Below are positions 45,385-57,995 of a stretch of DNA of 64,000 nucleotides, one piece after another (position 1 is the stretch's first letter; each line of letters starts with the position of its first letter). The translations under genes were made by a program, and so were the position numbers. A model generated the notes under the pieces. The model had not been told where the DNA came from, did not search any database, and saw only the letters and a list, made by a program, of their open reading frames with translations. The stretch comes from Pisolithus tinctorius (Eukaryota > Basidiomycota > Agaricomycetes > Boletales > Pisolithaceae): contig JANFAH010000002.1 of assembly GCA_024663395.1 (NCBI GenBank), forward strand, positions 5,208,001-5,272,000, read 5' to 3'.

Positions 45385-46727
45385 CTAAGCGACGTGGAAG
45401 ACATCTTCGTGTATTATATCACTGGAACTAGGACTCGCTCGACCCCGAGAAAACCTGTCAGTACGGACGATGACGTCGTACGGGGCTCCCTTTTCATATT
45501 CCAAAGTCTCCTGGTGAGCAGACAGATAAGGCCCACATGATGTGATGGTAGGTAACCCTGGAATAGTTTGAGAAAACGTTGATTCGCAATTGCATCCCGA
45601 CAGCGGTTTTCCCCCTCCAACGCTTTGCGACTCTCCTCGATTTGCCTTTGTATAGCTCTGGGCACGTGCCCATATTGTTGCCCCTAACACCCCGATCACA
45701 CTCACATGCCCATTGATGAGCAGCAGAAGCGTAGTGGCGAGGTATGATCGAGCTGTAGTAATGCAAATAATTTGGGCAATGTTGAAGAGCACGGGGAAGA
45801 CGAAGTTGGCACAGGAGATGAGGAAGATATTACGGATCAGACGGATCATGGTGGTTCCTTGTAGTTCGTTACGGAGTGGAAGGTGACCGGGTCCAAACAC
45901 GGAAAGCGTGAGCGAGCAAACGTGGCGGTCAGAATAAAGTCAGGAGGAGGGGCGAACAGTGAACGTGAGTGTGGATGGCATACCTGATCTAAACCTGGAT
46001 ATCATGGAACCACGGACGTACAGCTCGTACAGAAAGAAACCACATGAGTACCTGTTGGATTGTTGAATGTTAAGATTCCTCAAACCCGCATAGTCTACAA
46101 GTGAGGGGGGGTACTTACATATTATCGATAACTTGCAATACCCACTCGCTTGTGACATACGGATTCCGAAACCAATCGGTAGCAGGCCCATATATCGCGG
46201 ACTTGACGTAGTAGCCATGAAGGAACAACGACTTGGTCTGCGTTTGCACGTCTGTAAATTCCTAAATAGGATGGTGGACATACCAAACACACGAGTCGCC
46301 CACACTTGACAAGTATAGGGACGGTCAACACTTTTGCCAACATGAGCGGCGGCGTCGAGCGTATCGGATAGAATGCCAGGACGCGCAGGAGGAGAATCGA
46401 ATCATAGAATAAGGGAGAGCCAAGTGCAAAGAGCGCGAACGTGAAACATATACTGAGGGCGATTTCGGGTGCGAAAGGATCTAAGAGTCCTAGCGTGTTT
46501 ATGTAGCCATTTAGGATACTTGTCACGAGTGCAACCAGGATAGCGACCACATTGAGCTTGAAGACTAGAAGACTCCGTGATGCGGGCGTCGAGAAGGCGA
46601 ATAAGATGGCCAGTAGCGTCAACAGACAACCGCAGAACGGTGCGATGGCGACTACGAGAACGTACTGAGGTCGAACGTCGTCAATGAATCCATTTATGAT
46701 GGGTTGAATATCGGAAGATTCAGACAT
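45385..46727 (-). CDS. Multi-pass membrane protein, copy A (upstream paralogue)
   Basis: Exons 46284-46727, 46119-46261, 45984-46051 and 45385-45857 give 375 aa, phases closed. The architecture equals copy B with the same exon lengths for the first three exons (444, 143, 68 nt). Helices include YVLVVAIAPFCGCLLTLLAI, SLLVFKLNVVAILVALVTSI, LSICFTFALFALGSPL, IRNIFLISCANFVFPVLF and LATTLLLLINGHVSVIGVLG. The cytosolic tail is Ser/Gly-rich, ending SSSDIIHEDVFHVA. About seven helices suggest a receptor-like or transporter-like protein; there is no known motif. The start ATG is shared by both copies. It is the likely parent-like copy, having the full tail. Confidence 0.82.
46262..46283 (-). other. 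22-nt intron, copy A
   Basis: On the coding strand it runs GTATGT..TTTAG. Flanking codons VKCGRLVCL before it differ from copy B only at three synonymous third positions, which supports their being coding and the intron being only 22 nt. Confidence 0.55.
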
Positions 46728-46829
46728 CCTTGCGTCGCTGACCTGGTCCCCAGAATCCTATGGGGGTGGATGGCGTCTAGCAGTGAATTATAAGAAATGA
46801 TCGAGGTCTCAATAAGCGGGGGAAACACG

Positions 46830-48285
46830 GCCAGTAAGGTCCGAAGAGAACAGAACGGAGGATTTATGACAAACTCAACCGAGGCTGTGTGTACCTTCGG
46901 CGCGCCTGTGTTCATCATGATATTGGAGAAGACTTCTTCGAACCTAATGAATATCGAATATGATCTTAAAGGGACACGTGCGGAGAAATATCACATGGAA
47001 TCCTGAGTAATGCAGCCGATTTCGGGGTTAATAATAGCGGGCGTCAGTAGCAAAGGTTCATCATGCCACAGCCTAGCGGATAAGAAAGCCATCAGCTTGG
47101 ATGATGGCACTCAGACAGAAGACGAATCACAGTGACTTACTAACCATCTGCGTTTTAGCCTTGATGGGGAGGCTGAAACAGTCGGACGTAGTTGATTGCC
47201 CCTTATTTAATTAGTCTGGATGCCCACCAGGTTCCCAAGGTCAATAGATTCTCTATGGCTTTTTTACTTACCTACGAAACTTCTCAGAACCTTTGATAAT
47301 CCCTATAGGACCCATCCTGGTGTCCAGACGTATTTGCCAGATTGTTTCCGCTTGGCATGGTGGATAATACTTCCCAAAGCTGACTAATCCTCGCACTTAG
47401 TCACCGTTACGCAATGAAAGCTCCTCCATCTGGGAAACAGCTACGCGACGCGGCTGTTAACAGCTCTTTCGCACTTGAGCGAGCCTTCTCATTGGCCAAC
47501 AAGTGTCTTAGCGAGTCTTACGACAAGTCACTTCCAAACGGAGGCAGGTATAACCTGCTCACTCCCTCGGGTAGTTTTGCAGATGTCGGACGATCAGCCA
47601 AGCCACAGTGTAGGAGTCTCAGAATTCAGCACCGCCCTTCGTATTTGAATCTATGCAAAAGACTGGTACTGTCACGGGTTGCAGTGTCCTGGTGGCAGGT
47701 GCTTTTATTCTAGTTTCAATCCATGGGAAGGGGTCTGTCGATTGTGCCTGCCTCAGATTCATCCCCATCACCAAAATTGCAGAAAAACGAGATACAAATA
47801 TATGCAAATATATTCAATGTAGACACCAACGACGCTGTAGATAAAGAGCAGTCATGTAGTAATATCTACGAAAACGCTCTTCTACAGAGGAATGCCTGTC
47901 GACACTGTCGTCGAATAGAGTTTTGATGTCAGTTTTCATTGACACGCTCGTTATCGCTGTTCACTCTCCATGATATAGCAGACGACAACAACATATATCG
48001 TGATCATCACATTGCAACACCATCATACCACACACGATGCCAATACCTGTAGCTATCTGAATGTATACATCGCTAGTTGGCGATCGACGGTTCCATCTTG
48101 AGAAATCCACGGAATACTAATATACAAAGCCGGTGTGGGACTTGGAGAGTAAAACGGCCGGGAAGTGCGCGAGTGAGAGAGCAGAACGAGACAGCGACGA
48201 GTGGATGAATAAAACACGCGATAGCGGCTGCCTCAAATAGGTAACCACCGAACGACAGAACTTAACGAGATTAGGCACGCACGAG
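46830..48285. other. No confident gene
   Basis: A plus frame at 47414-47713 begins MKAPPSGKQLRDAAVNSSFA without motif or clear splice sites. Otherwise nothing was recognised. The region just downstream of the DUF6698 gene (48000-48285) may contain its 3' flank or the left end of the Plavaka element; no terminal repeat was identified by eye. Confidence 0.35.
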
Positions 48286-50508
48286 TTACTTTTTCTTGGA
48301 AGCCCGCAAGCTTGATCTCCTTGTCATCGTTTCCTTGGTTGGCACCTTACTCTGATCCTTAGTCTTCTTGGAGCGTCCGCCACGTCCCTCCTTTGTCGTC
48401 TTAGAAGGCTTACTCGTGGCGGCCTTCCTACCCCGCCGCGAATCACAGTCCGTTAATGGACTGCTCTGTTCGCCAGTGGAAAATGTTATGCTGTGCTTGC
48501 GTTTGAGTTGCGGCATCCGATCAGTGAGATTGTTCACCTGCTTCGCAGGTGAAGGATCCAGATTTGCTCGTGATTGCCTTCGGGCATGGCGTTCCGGTTC
48601 TGAAGCAGAAGGCTGTGGTGAGCGCACTAAGGACAGCTGACTAAATGACGAACCTATATTTTCGGGAGACTGGACTGGAGACGGAGGACTTCCTGGCGAC
48701 GCCCTGCGGCCATTTGTGTTATTTTCTGAAGCGGATTTTGGTGAGCGAAAGGAGGACAGCTGACTAAATGACGAACCTGTATTTTCGGGTGACTGGACGG
48801 GAGACGGGGGACTTCCTGGTGACAGCCTGCGGCCATTTGTGTGACGTTCTGAAGCCGGGGGCTGTGGGGTATTTGGGAAGGACACCTGAGTAGGCGAACG
48901 ATTTTCGGAAGGGCGAGTCCCAGAAGACGGGCCAGACAAACTGGCAAGACGTGCAGCAATTTGTCGCCTCATGATGGCAAGGTCGTCATCGTCGTCATCG
49001 ATATTGACATCATCACCTGCGGTGCCACGAGCATCGTTAAACAATACTCTATACCTTTGTGTCAGTATGCACTCCACAAGAGCCCCTTACGTACTTGTTG
49101 TAATGAGAGAACAGGTCTTCAACCCAAGCCTCGTCTTCGTTGTTGATGATAAAGTCAATAATTCGATAATAAAACTCGGAGAAAGAGAATTGCCCATCGA
49201 ATTCGACGAATTTGTCTTGCGAGCAGATGCTGAAACGTGCCTGTGGAAGAGGGTAGCGCATATCATTCTAACGTCATATCACTTACATGTACTGCGGCAT
49301 ATGCGATGTGGTAAGCTTCTACGTGGGTCATGTGGTGGATCTTCGTGTTGCTGGCACGTGTGTTGCGCACTTTGCTACCAGGCAAAGCAGAAGATGGCGA
49401 AGTAAAGATGTGTTTGAGGACCTGATTCTTAAATTAGTAGTTGATACACACGCAGTAGTATACACTTACTCGTTCAACGAAATATCCGCGGAGGAATCCT
49501 TCATCGCTCTTCTCAGGATTATAGTCCTTACCTGGGATGTCGCCGGAGTAAAGAAATGCCGGCCACTTTTGGGCGGTAACAAGGATGCTACCGTTCTGAA
49601 GCTGCTTCCTCACGCTATGGAACAGCGAATCAGCTGATTGATAACGTCAAGTGGAATGGTACATACCCAGTCGCATCTGCTAGCAAAGCCTGCAGGCTCC
49701 TCACCGGACAGAGGAGCCGAGTGAGCTCTGCGTGGTTGAACCCAAGCCTGTCTTTTGAACCCTTCGCGTTGACAGGTGGATCGACGAGTTTCTTGTCCGG
49801 ATGGGGAGCTGCATAAGCTGCAATCATAGGCTTGAGATGACTGGCATCGTCAGATCGCGTCCGGCTGATCACTTGTTGCATCTGAAAGAAAGTCACTTGT
49901 TAGCCGCGTGATGCACTAGACTCGAGTAACCGTTGACTTACCTCACGCATGAGAAGCGCGGTTTCGCCACTCTTCTTCTTCTTAATGAGATCCATGAAGT
50001 ACGGCGCCTGCTCCTTCAGGTAGTCATATATGCGCTTGTATCGTTTGCGTTTCTCAGGGTTGCTGTGATCATAAGAACATCGCATATATGCTGTTAAATG
50101 TTGTACTTACGCTTTTCTAAGGATCTTATTGCGGGCCTTTCTAGCACTTTCATCATCGGGGTCATCGGTACCGCTCGCTGTATCGTCTGCTTCGAGGGCA
50201 CGGGAGACTTGAATGACTTCGTTCAGGTTACAGTACATATCAAACGCGCGGGGAATCCATCTTGCTGCATGGAGACACTGATCTCGCGGGGTAGAAACAG
50301 CGCAATCCCGCGATTTCTTCGACTTTGTCCTATCCACAGTCACATCAGCTGGAGAGCACTGCATCATCAGGGTTGGAACTTACTTTGACTTATTAATCTT
50401 CCCATTATGGTGGTGTCTTGAGGATGTTTGAGCACTATCAGATTGATCGCTGTCAGATTCAGAACTATCAGAAGTAGGGTCAGGCTTGCACGGACGTCGC
50501 ATAGACAT
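48286..50508 (-). CDS. DUF6698-type protein with disordered C-terminus
   Basis: Eight exons give 624 aa: 50384-50508, 50111-50329, 49942-50062, 49667-49881, 49470-49614, 49287-49421, 49095-49240 and 48286-49054. Introns are 40-60 nt and every phase closes. The N-terminus is Ser/Asp-rich. Residues ~155-370 match my recollection of the basidiomycete DUF6698 fold: GFNHAELTRLLCPVRSL, LVTAQKWPAFLYSGD, EGFLRGYFVERVLKHIFTSP, THVEAYHIAYAAVHARFS and FSFSEFYYRIIDFI. The last exon (~256 residues) is Ser/Pro-rich, carries two repeats and ends in basic, nuclear-signal-like Lys/Arg clusters. Function is unknown. It is divergent from the Plavaka transposase with only 300 bp between, so it may be the second gene of that element. 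Confidence 0.8.
48640..48900 (-). repeat. Two in-frame repeats in the DUF6698 protein tail
   Basis: Units of about 38-40 codons both read NTNGRR/HTNGRR, SPGSPPSPVQSPEN, GSSFSQLS and then RSP. They are direct, adjacent and in frame. Confidence 0.85.
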
Positions 50509-50808
50509 TGAGGTAGGACAGAAGGAGCAAGTCGGCAAATGCCGAACTCACTTGGTCCCCTTCGTACACTGATCTTCATGACTAATGTCACCGTCAACTC
50601 GTTCTTTTGAAGTTTCTGGGATGCATCATTGAATGCTCCTCGAGTAGTTCAAACTTGGTACGTTTTTGTTCATGTCACCCATCTAAGTCGACTGACGGCG
50701 GTTCACAGTAATTTGTACTAGAAATATAACTATTCGCCAATGTCTCTGGCATTCATTTTAATCCGTTCGAGTTGCCCGAAATCCAACTCCCTCCTTCTGA
50801 AAATTCTG
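50509..50808. promoter_or_regulatory. Divergent promoter region
   Basis: The 300 bp lies between the DUF6698 start (minus) and the Plavaka start (plus). No third gene fits. It must hold both promoters; no clear TATA pair was identified. Confidence 0.55.
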
Positions 50809-53800
50809 ATGTATAGCTGCTTTGGATGTGACGCTTTCTTCAAGACTCAGAAGCAGCTCTCGGCACACACACCCCAGTGTCCCGAGTTCCGTGAGGTATC
50901 GCACCAAATATTCCATCTTGAACGCACGAGACGTCCGAAAAGAACTCGTCAAGCTGATGCTGAACCCTGCTTACTGGCTCCCCCTGACGACATACCAGCG
51001 GGAGACTCGGATGACTATGATGCGCTAGCTACTAATATCGATGTAAGTTATTGTCCATATATCTGCAACTATGACAACTGTCATATGCGCAGTTTACGAT
51101 GGAGGTTGCCCCAGGGGCGGACCAACCAGAGCCGGTTCTGTCCCGTCGGTCTGGTCGGCATATTCGCATGCCCGCTCGCTTCGTTGACTTCCTTCCTGGA
51201 AGTTCAACCCACCTCGCGCACATGCCTCTCTCAGCCGCTCAGCTACGTTCTTTGAGGCCTGACTCACCAGTTCCGTCTTTGCCCGAGTCCACCCGGTCCG
51301 ATACACCTGCTACACCGCGTCTCGAGCCGTTCACAACTGACCCAGACACATTTGGACTATACCGTGTCTATGCCAACCGGCCAACTCATATACCTGATGA
51401 GTCACTTGGGAGTGTTTGCGATGCTCCAGGCCTGGACGGCCCATTTCCACCTACTTGCACCACTGACCCAGCGTCTATGGGAGTTCCAGGTTTTGAAGGT
51501 GGCTGCACACATGCGGCCACATTTGCTCCTTTCACCAACCTCACATGCAGTATTTTGATGGCTTGGCAGTATTCGGGAACTAACCAGAAGTCCGCTGCAG
51601 AACTCAACCGGTTGGCCCAGTTCCTGGCTCACCCCCTCTGCAATCCAAGGGAGCTCACCGGTTTCCACCACTCGCGTGAGGCCAAACTACTTGATAAGTT
51701 CCTTGGCACAAACAACCCATTTAAGGAAGAATATGGATGGCGTCGATCTGCTGTCACGGTTTGCCTACCAAATGAAAAGTCGAAGTGGCCATCTGAGTCG
51801 GCTGCCCCCGAAATGATTATCGATGGAGTCTGGCATCGGGACCTCATTGACATCATCACAAGCGCCTTTCAAAGCGAACAGTTCAAGACATTCCACACCA
51901 CGCCATTCAGACAGTGCTGGCAGGTTAGTGATGATCGTGTAATTGACATACTTTCAGAAGCCTACTCCTCACCGGAAATGCTTCATGCACACGAAGACGT
52001 CAATAAACTGCCTTGTGAACTGGACGGAGACCTAGAACGTGTTGTCGCGTGCCTGATGCTTTGGTCAGACTCAACACACCTTACCAACTTCGGAGACGCG
52101 TCAATGTGGCCATTTTATATGTATTTTGGGAACCAGTCGAAGTACCTAAGAGGGAAGCCGACAGCCATGGCATGTCACCATGTCGCTTACATTCCGAAGG
52201 TATGGTAGCTCCTGTAGCTGGTACGTCGCATTTGTGCTTATCCCTCACAGCTTCTGGACAACTTTCAAGATATCTATAGGGGACATTACGGTCAAGCGTC
52301 CTCCAGGGAGATTCTCACTCATTGCAAGCGTGATTTATTCCACGCCATTTGGGACTTAATCCTCGACACACGGTTCATGGATGCTTACCAAAGTGGTATA
52401 GTCATACGGTGTGCTGATGGGATCACACGGCGGATATATCCCCGCTTTTTCTCTTATTCAGCCGATTACCCAGAAAAGTCAGTTTGCTGTTGGTCGCTGG
52501 GGTGCCATACTAATGCCGTCCTAAGGGTCTTGGTGGCAGGAATCAAATTTCTCGGTAAATGTGCCTGTCCGCGATGTCTTGTAGTGAAAAAGTCATTTTC
52601 AAAGATGGGCATGGCACGCGATATGCGACACCGTGTCAGGCATGTTCGGATGGACAGTATTGAACGGCAGGGGCACATCAGTCGGGCACGCAAGCTCATA
52701 TTCCAGAAAGGTGCAGCCGTCAATGGAAAGCGAGTGGGATATCAACTGGACGAGCACTCCTATGTTCCGACGACGGTCAGTGTTCAGTGTAAACTACATA
52801 TAGAAGACTGCTGAATGGAATCTATTTAAGAATGCGTTCTCTGAACGCCTGCTACAATTCATGGTTAACTTTTTCCTCCTTCTGGTCGTGGACCAGCTCC
52901 ATGAATTCGAGCTTGGTGTATGGAAGGCGATTTTCACACACCTACTACGTATTCTCTTTGCGGCAGGAGGTGACGGTATACAAGAACTCAATAAAAGGTA
53001 AGTACTTGTCTCATAATGATTCGACCAATCCCAATCTCCACTTGCATGTTCGTTACTAAATACATTCACCAGATTTCGAAACATCCCTACTTTTGGTCGC
53101 GGAACGATTCGGAAGTTTGCCCGCAATGTGTCAGCCATGAAGAGACTCGCAGCACGAGACTTTGAGGACTTATTACAGGTTCGTGCGAGCCAGAGACAAA
53201 CATCGTCTACCTATTTGACTTTGCCTGGATTAGTGCGCTATGCCTCCCTTCGAAAATTTGCTGCCGGAGCCTCACAACAGTCACGTACTCAACCTACTAT
53301 TCGACCTTGCTACTTGGCATGCATATGCAAAACTTCGGCTCCATACATCCGACACACTAGACTTGTTTGACTCTGCAACGGTCTCTCTAGGTCAGACGGT
53401 CCGTACTTTCATGAAGACGACGTGTGAGTACTACGACACACGTGAACTACCACAAGAGACAGCTGTCCGCGGCTGCCGTACCGCAGCAATGGCAGTAAAG
53501 ACCGGTACATCGAGCTCAGCTGGGTCATCTGGACCCAAACGCAAATCCCTCAATCTGCAAACGTACAAGTTCCACGCCCTAGGTGACTATCCAAACACGA
53601 TCCGACAACGTGGTACAACAGATAATTATACAACGCAACCAGTAGGATTGTTTTCGCACAATTGTAAAACACTTACAGATGAATTTCATAGGGCGAATTT
53701 GAACACAGGCGGTTGAAGCGGCGGTACCCACGAACTTCGAAGAACCATGCTACAACAATGGCATCCATGAGCAAACACGAGGCTCGAGAACGAGTTATTG

Positions 53801-55026
53801 ACCGAATAGTCAAGTCTCTTGATAAATTGGCATGCGACGACACTGAAGGAAGTGAAAGTGGTGGTGAAAACCGCCCAAGGCAGAAACGTGAGAGGTCTTC
53901 ACCTTCTCAACATTATCACATTGCAGCGTCATCGCGAATTCCTGTGGACATCCCTGGTTGGCTGAGTTCGTTGGCAGGTGACAGAGCCACTGAGGTATGT
54001 CATCTGGTGTGCATGGCTGCATGCGACCAACTAACTCTTCGCAGGACTTTGTTGACCGCCTCAAAGACCATCTCCTTGAACGCATTCTTGGAGTGGACTA
54101 CACTGGTGACCCACCGAGCTTTTCCGACGCCGACCGCGACAATCTTATCATCTCACATAATATGATGTACGAGCATCAGACGTTGCATGTCAACTATACG
54201 ACCTACGACCTCCGCCGAGAACAAGACACCATTAATCCACGTACTCGTGCTGACATCATGCTCTTGTCACATGAGACAGATGATTGTCGTCACCCATATT
54301 GGTACGCACGCGTCATTAAAATTTTCCACGTCAATGTACGGTACTATGACAACAATGCCTCATCTGATGGGATAAAGCGGATGAACGTGCTCTTTGTGCG
54401 GTGGTTCGGCCGCGATAATGGCAGACCAGGAGGATCAGGGTTTGCTGCACGCCGACTGTATCGGGTAGGATTCATTTCTGACGATGACCCGGATGCGTTT
54501 GGGTTTTTGGACCCAGATGTAGTCATTCGTGGCGTCCATCTGATTCCAGCTTTCTCGCTCGGACGGACATCTGAATATTTAGGACCATCGTTTGTGCGGC
54601 CTGATGAGGACCTCCATGAGGACTGGCGATATTTTGATGTTAACATGTAAGTGAGGAAATAAATCGGCATGGATGTGTACTTAAAGCTCAGATAGGTTTG
54701 TTGATCGAGATATGTTCATGCGGTTTCGAGGCGGCGGCATCGGGCATAAGGTATCCAGGGAGTGGGATTCCTTCTTACAATCGGACTGTCAAACCGCTGG
54801 TGAGGAGGTCAGTGGCACGCGTGAAGAAGCTGATACAGCGCAAGGAGCTGAGGAGGACAACGAGATGAGTGGAGAAGAGGAAGATGATGATACAGACCTG
54901 GATGAGGATGAGGGAAGCTCCAGCGAGCCTGACGATGACAAATCGGACGATAGTGACGGTGAAATGGTGGCAGGCCTCGATGATAACGAGAACTTGTATG
55001 CCCAGGAGGGATATGGGATGCTTTAG
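50809..55026 (+). CDS. Plavaka-type transposase
   Basis: Ten exons give 1244 aa with all phases closed and no stop: 50809-51042, 51093-52199, 52251-52477, 52526-52775, 52831-52997, 53073-53178, 53234-53641, 53692-53994, 54045-54646 and 54696-55026. A finger-like unit (C4, C7, H20, C24; CDAFFKTQKQLSAH) opens the protein. RSGRHIRMPARF follows. Plavaka hallmarks are LMLWSDSTHLTNFGDASMWP with YFGNQSKY, SADYPEK followed by CACPRCL, DQLHEFELGVWKAIFTHLLR and FEHRRLKRRY. The C-terminus is strongly acidic. Plavaka elements are CACTA-related (EnSpm/CMC) cut-and-paste transposons of Agaricomycetes. Candidate catalytic acids lie in WSDS and the HEFE motif. The gene appears intact. Confidence 0.92.
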
Positions 55027-55254
55027 TCACTCGTCATTTTCATTCAAAGTCAATGATTTCGTCTTCTTAGATGCCTCTCAGCTTGAATGTGTACACATAT
55101 ATTCACGTTAAATCATCATATATTCGACGTCATTTCTCAACAGATGCAATTATAGTTACCTTTGTAATTTGCATTACCGGAATTTGCCGATCTGCTTCCG
55201 AGTGGCAGTGGCCGTTTTGCTTCCGACACGGGGCCTTACTACAACAGGGTAATA

Positions 55255-55827
55255 ATGGCAGGCGAAATCAGGGCAACGACCGTCAACATGCTTCAAGATG
55301 TCGTCTACCTTGAAATCAATGGCACCCTTTCATCCTGGAACACGCATTACTTCAATGTCAACATCACCACCCCTGGCAGGAAATGAGTCGTGTTTCGTCT
55401 GAAAGACGTCTGCAGTAGGTAACACAAGCTATCCTTTTACATTTAAATGTTTATTCTAATTGTTCCCCTATCCCAGGAAGCCTTGTCATGATGTTGCTAT
55501 ACAAACAGACAGCAGGGAGACAAAGGAGCAGGCCACGCAAGCCAGTGATCCCTCCCTCACCCAAGCCGACGACGATACTACACTCACAGTAAAGTGTGAG
55601 CCTACATTACAAGACGTGGAGAATGTAAAGTTTAGGTGCGCCGTAGGGTATTCTTTGTGGTTTCTCTACTGATGTCTGCTCACAGCCCATGCTCTGCCAC
55701 TCCCTGCCAGGTATTCAAGCAGCGCTCGCCCTCCGAATATTTTGTCACTCCCCTTGTACCTCCCGTCGTTGTCAATGAGCTTGCTATGGCGCGCAAGAAG
55801 CTTAAACGTCGCCGGAGCTCCTCTTAG
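55255..55827 (+). CDS. Small gene after Plavaka, ends in a basic nuclear-signal-like tail
   Basis: The last two exons are clear: one ending at 55635 (CHDVAIQTDSRETKEQATQA, then DDDTTLTVKCEPTLQDVENV) and 55686-55827, joined by a 50-nt GTGCGC..CAG intron with frame kept. The product ends VNELAMARKKLKRRRSSS. An upstream piece, MAGEIRATTVNMLQDVVYLE (55255-55386), may be the first exon, but I could not connect it. No family was recognised. The position just after the transposase suggests it could be element-borne. Confidence 0.4.
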
Positions 55828-57995
55828 ATTTTCAATTTCCCTCTCAGTACGGATTACTGTAAAGTGTAACTATGTTTTACTACCGAGCATGTCGTAGGAG
55901 TGCGTTCTAATGAAGTGATTGGCAAGGCCCAGAACAATGAACTTGTGGTGATATATATATTCATCGATATGTACAGGCATGTGTGGTAGACGCAATATAT
56001 AGTAACCAGCGCGCGCTGGATGTTGATGTAGATCGATAAATGCTATGTCGTTGCCTCAGCAATCGACAGGACGCGCGGGGGTGCACGGTATCACGAGACC
56101 GACTCGCGGCGCGTCAGCGGCACAGCCACTCGAAAATATATTCCTTATCGGGCAATAGCGGAGTTTGACAATTTTGGTGATGCCATAGCCCGTCTGCGAT
56201 CCCATCCCGAAGTCTCGATTACTCTTTTAAACTGATTACCCACCTGATTCCGTCGGGTATGAAAGTGTACACCGGACTGAGTTCAGGTACTTCCTCTTCT
56301 CAAACTTTTTTCTCTCTCGAGCATAGCTGGCACATTTTTTCAGCTGAAGCATTCTCTCCTCTGAGTAAATCACAAGTCTTTATTTTACCACCCACTTGTC
56401 GCCATTCGTGCTCCGGTGGCTTTGATTGGAATGCCACTGACGATACGCACGAGAGTTACGTCTTAAGATGTAGGTCATCTTTTATTCCTTCAGTTTTGAT
56501 CCCAGATTTACTCTTGCCAACCGTGTGCGGTGGGACTGATGTTTCATACACCTCAGCGTCGTACTGCAATGAGTCCATGTTAGCCACCATGTTTCCGCTG
56601 CAGAAGTCGTGCTGGCATATGCTCATCCATTCGATGCACCCTGTACGCTTGCGGTGCCTCACGCTGACAATCAATGAGGGGTCGATGTATCGGAAATGTC
56701 CAACAAGAAGCTAGGAATGAAGCAGTTCTACGGTGTGTCCCCCACGTTTCGTGGCTGTGCTAGCCACGCTCCTAAACCCGAAATGGACTGAAACGACCAG
56801 TGATGTACATACACATACTGTGAGGGAAACCTTATCAACCAGGTAAGTCCAGGTGATAGCATCTTTGCTCCCCCTTTCGCGTTGCCGCCGTTGACTTCCG
56901 ACTTCGTAAATGGTTGATATGCACAGACTGTTGTCAATTTCATCCAAACTGACTCAGCCAGCTGTCAGAATGAAATTGTGGATGAAACACGGTCACGAAG
57001 CATCCATGAGCCGACTATGAGAAGAGCCTGTATAGCTGTTCATATCATGGTATTCTTTGGCGTTCCGGGTCCGAAACACAAGGAAAACTTGACATTGTCG
57101 TCATAGTGATACTGCACACAGTATCATACACAGTTCACAACTAATCTATCCTCGACTGTACGTGCTCTTATCAGAGTTGTTGTCCAAGTGAAAACATTTT
57201 TCCTGGGCGCTAGCGGTGGTGGAGTGTGTTAACCGCTTTAGTGACCCCAATGGATGCAAAGACGCAGAGCCATTTAGCATCGATCACAGCACGCTGTGGA
57301 CCTTTACCCGCAGGTTCCTTTGGTGGTTGTTGGGAGCTCATCACCGGCTCCATCCTTGTCTCACGGACCTGGACGTTTGAGAGCACCCTGGATAGTGCGG
57401 AGAACTCTTCGACAGCTCCATACCTAGCAGGTACCTGTGCGCTAGTAGCGTTTCAAATGGCTCGACTTCCCCATTCTTGACTCAGGCTTTTGCATACCCG
57501 TAGAATTGTGGCCTTTTCAGTGGGTTGTTCGCTGTAGCGTGCTTGGAAGGTGGAGACGAGGATCTGTATCAGCTCAAGAATCGGGGAATATTACGTGAGC
57601 TTGAACCTCTCAGGGGGAGACTCCCCCAATAGGCCGTGCTACGTCCGCCATCTTCCTGGCATGTCACAGGAGGCTCGGTGTCATCCACGAGTCGATGTTC
57701 CCCTCCGAGATTTCTATGTAACGCAGTGGACATGTTCCCTTTCTGGCACGTGAGGAGCATTTCGGGGATAATCGCAACACAAATCACTTCCGGTGTGACT
57801 ATGTCTCCCTTAGTACGTTAGAATCACTGTTGTCATCATGAAATATAGCGGGCTCCCAATCAATCAGAATGCCTACTCCATTCTCGTCGATAAGGATTTC
57901 GTTTACACTCACTATGCAGGACTCCTGCCTTTGCGAAAGTTTTTCAATGGGTTGTATGGAAAAACGTGAAGTCAGCTAGGATGGTAATAGCCATA
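55828..57995. other. No confident gene
   Basis: A GC-rich patch with CGCG-rich runs lies at 56010-56125. Short protein-like minus frames at 56456-56674 and 56711-56947 (MDEIDNSLCISTIYEVGSQR) and a plus frame at 56259-56714 have no motif or start/stop logic. Nothing else was recognised. Confidence 0.35.

Larger units (their letters stand above)
43275..46830. repeat. Tandem gene duplication
   Basis: The unit from ~45385 to ~46900 (copy A) is duplicated at ~43200-44620 (copy B), including upstream flanks (GACCT(G/C)GTCCCCAG(A/G)ATCCT and AC(A/G)CGG(G/C)-rich stretches). Orientation is the same. Confidence 0.85.
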
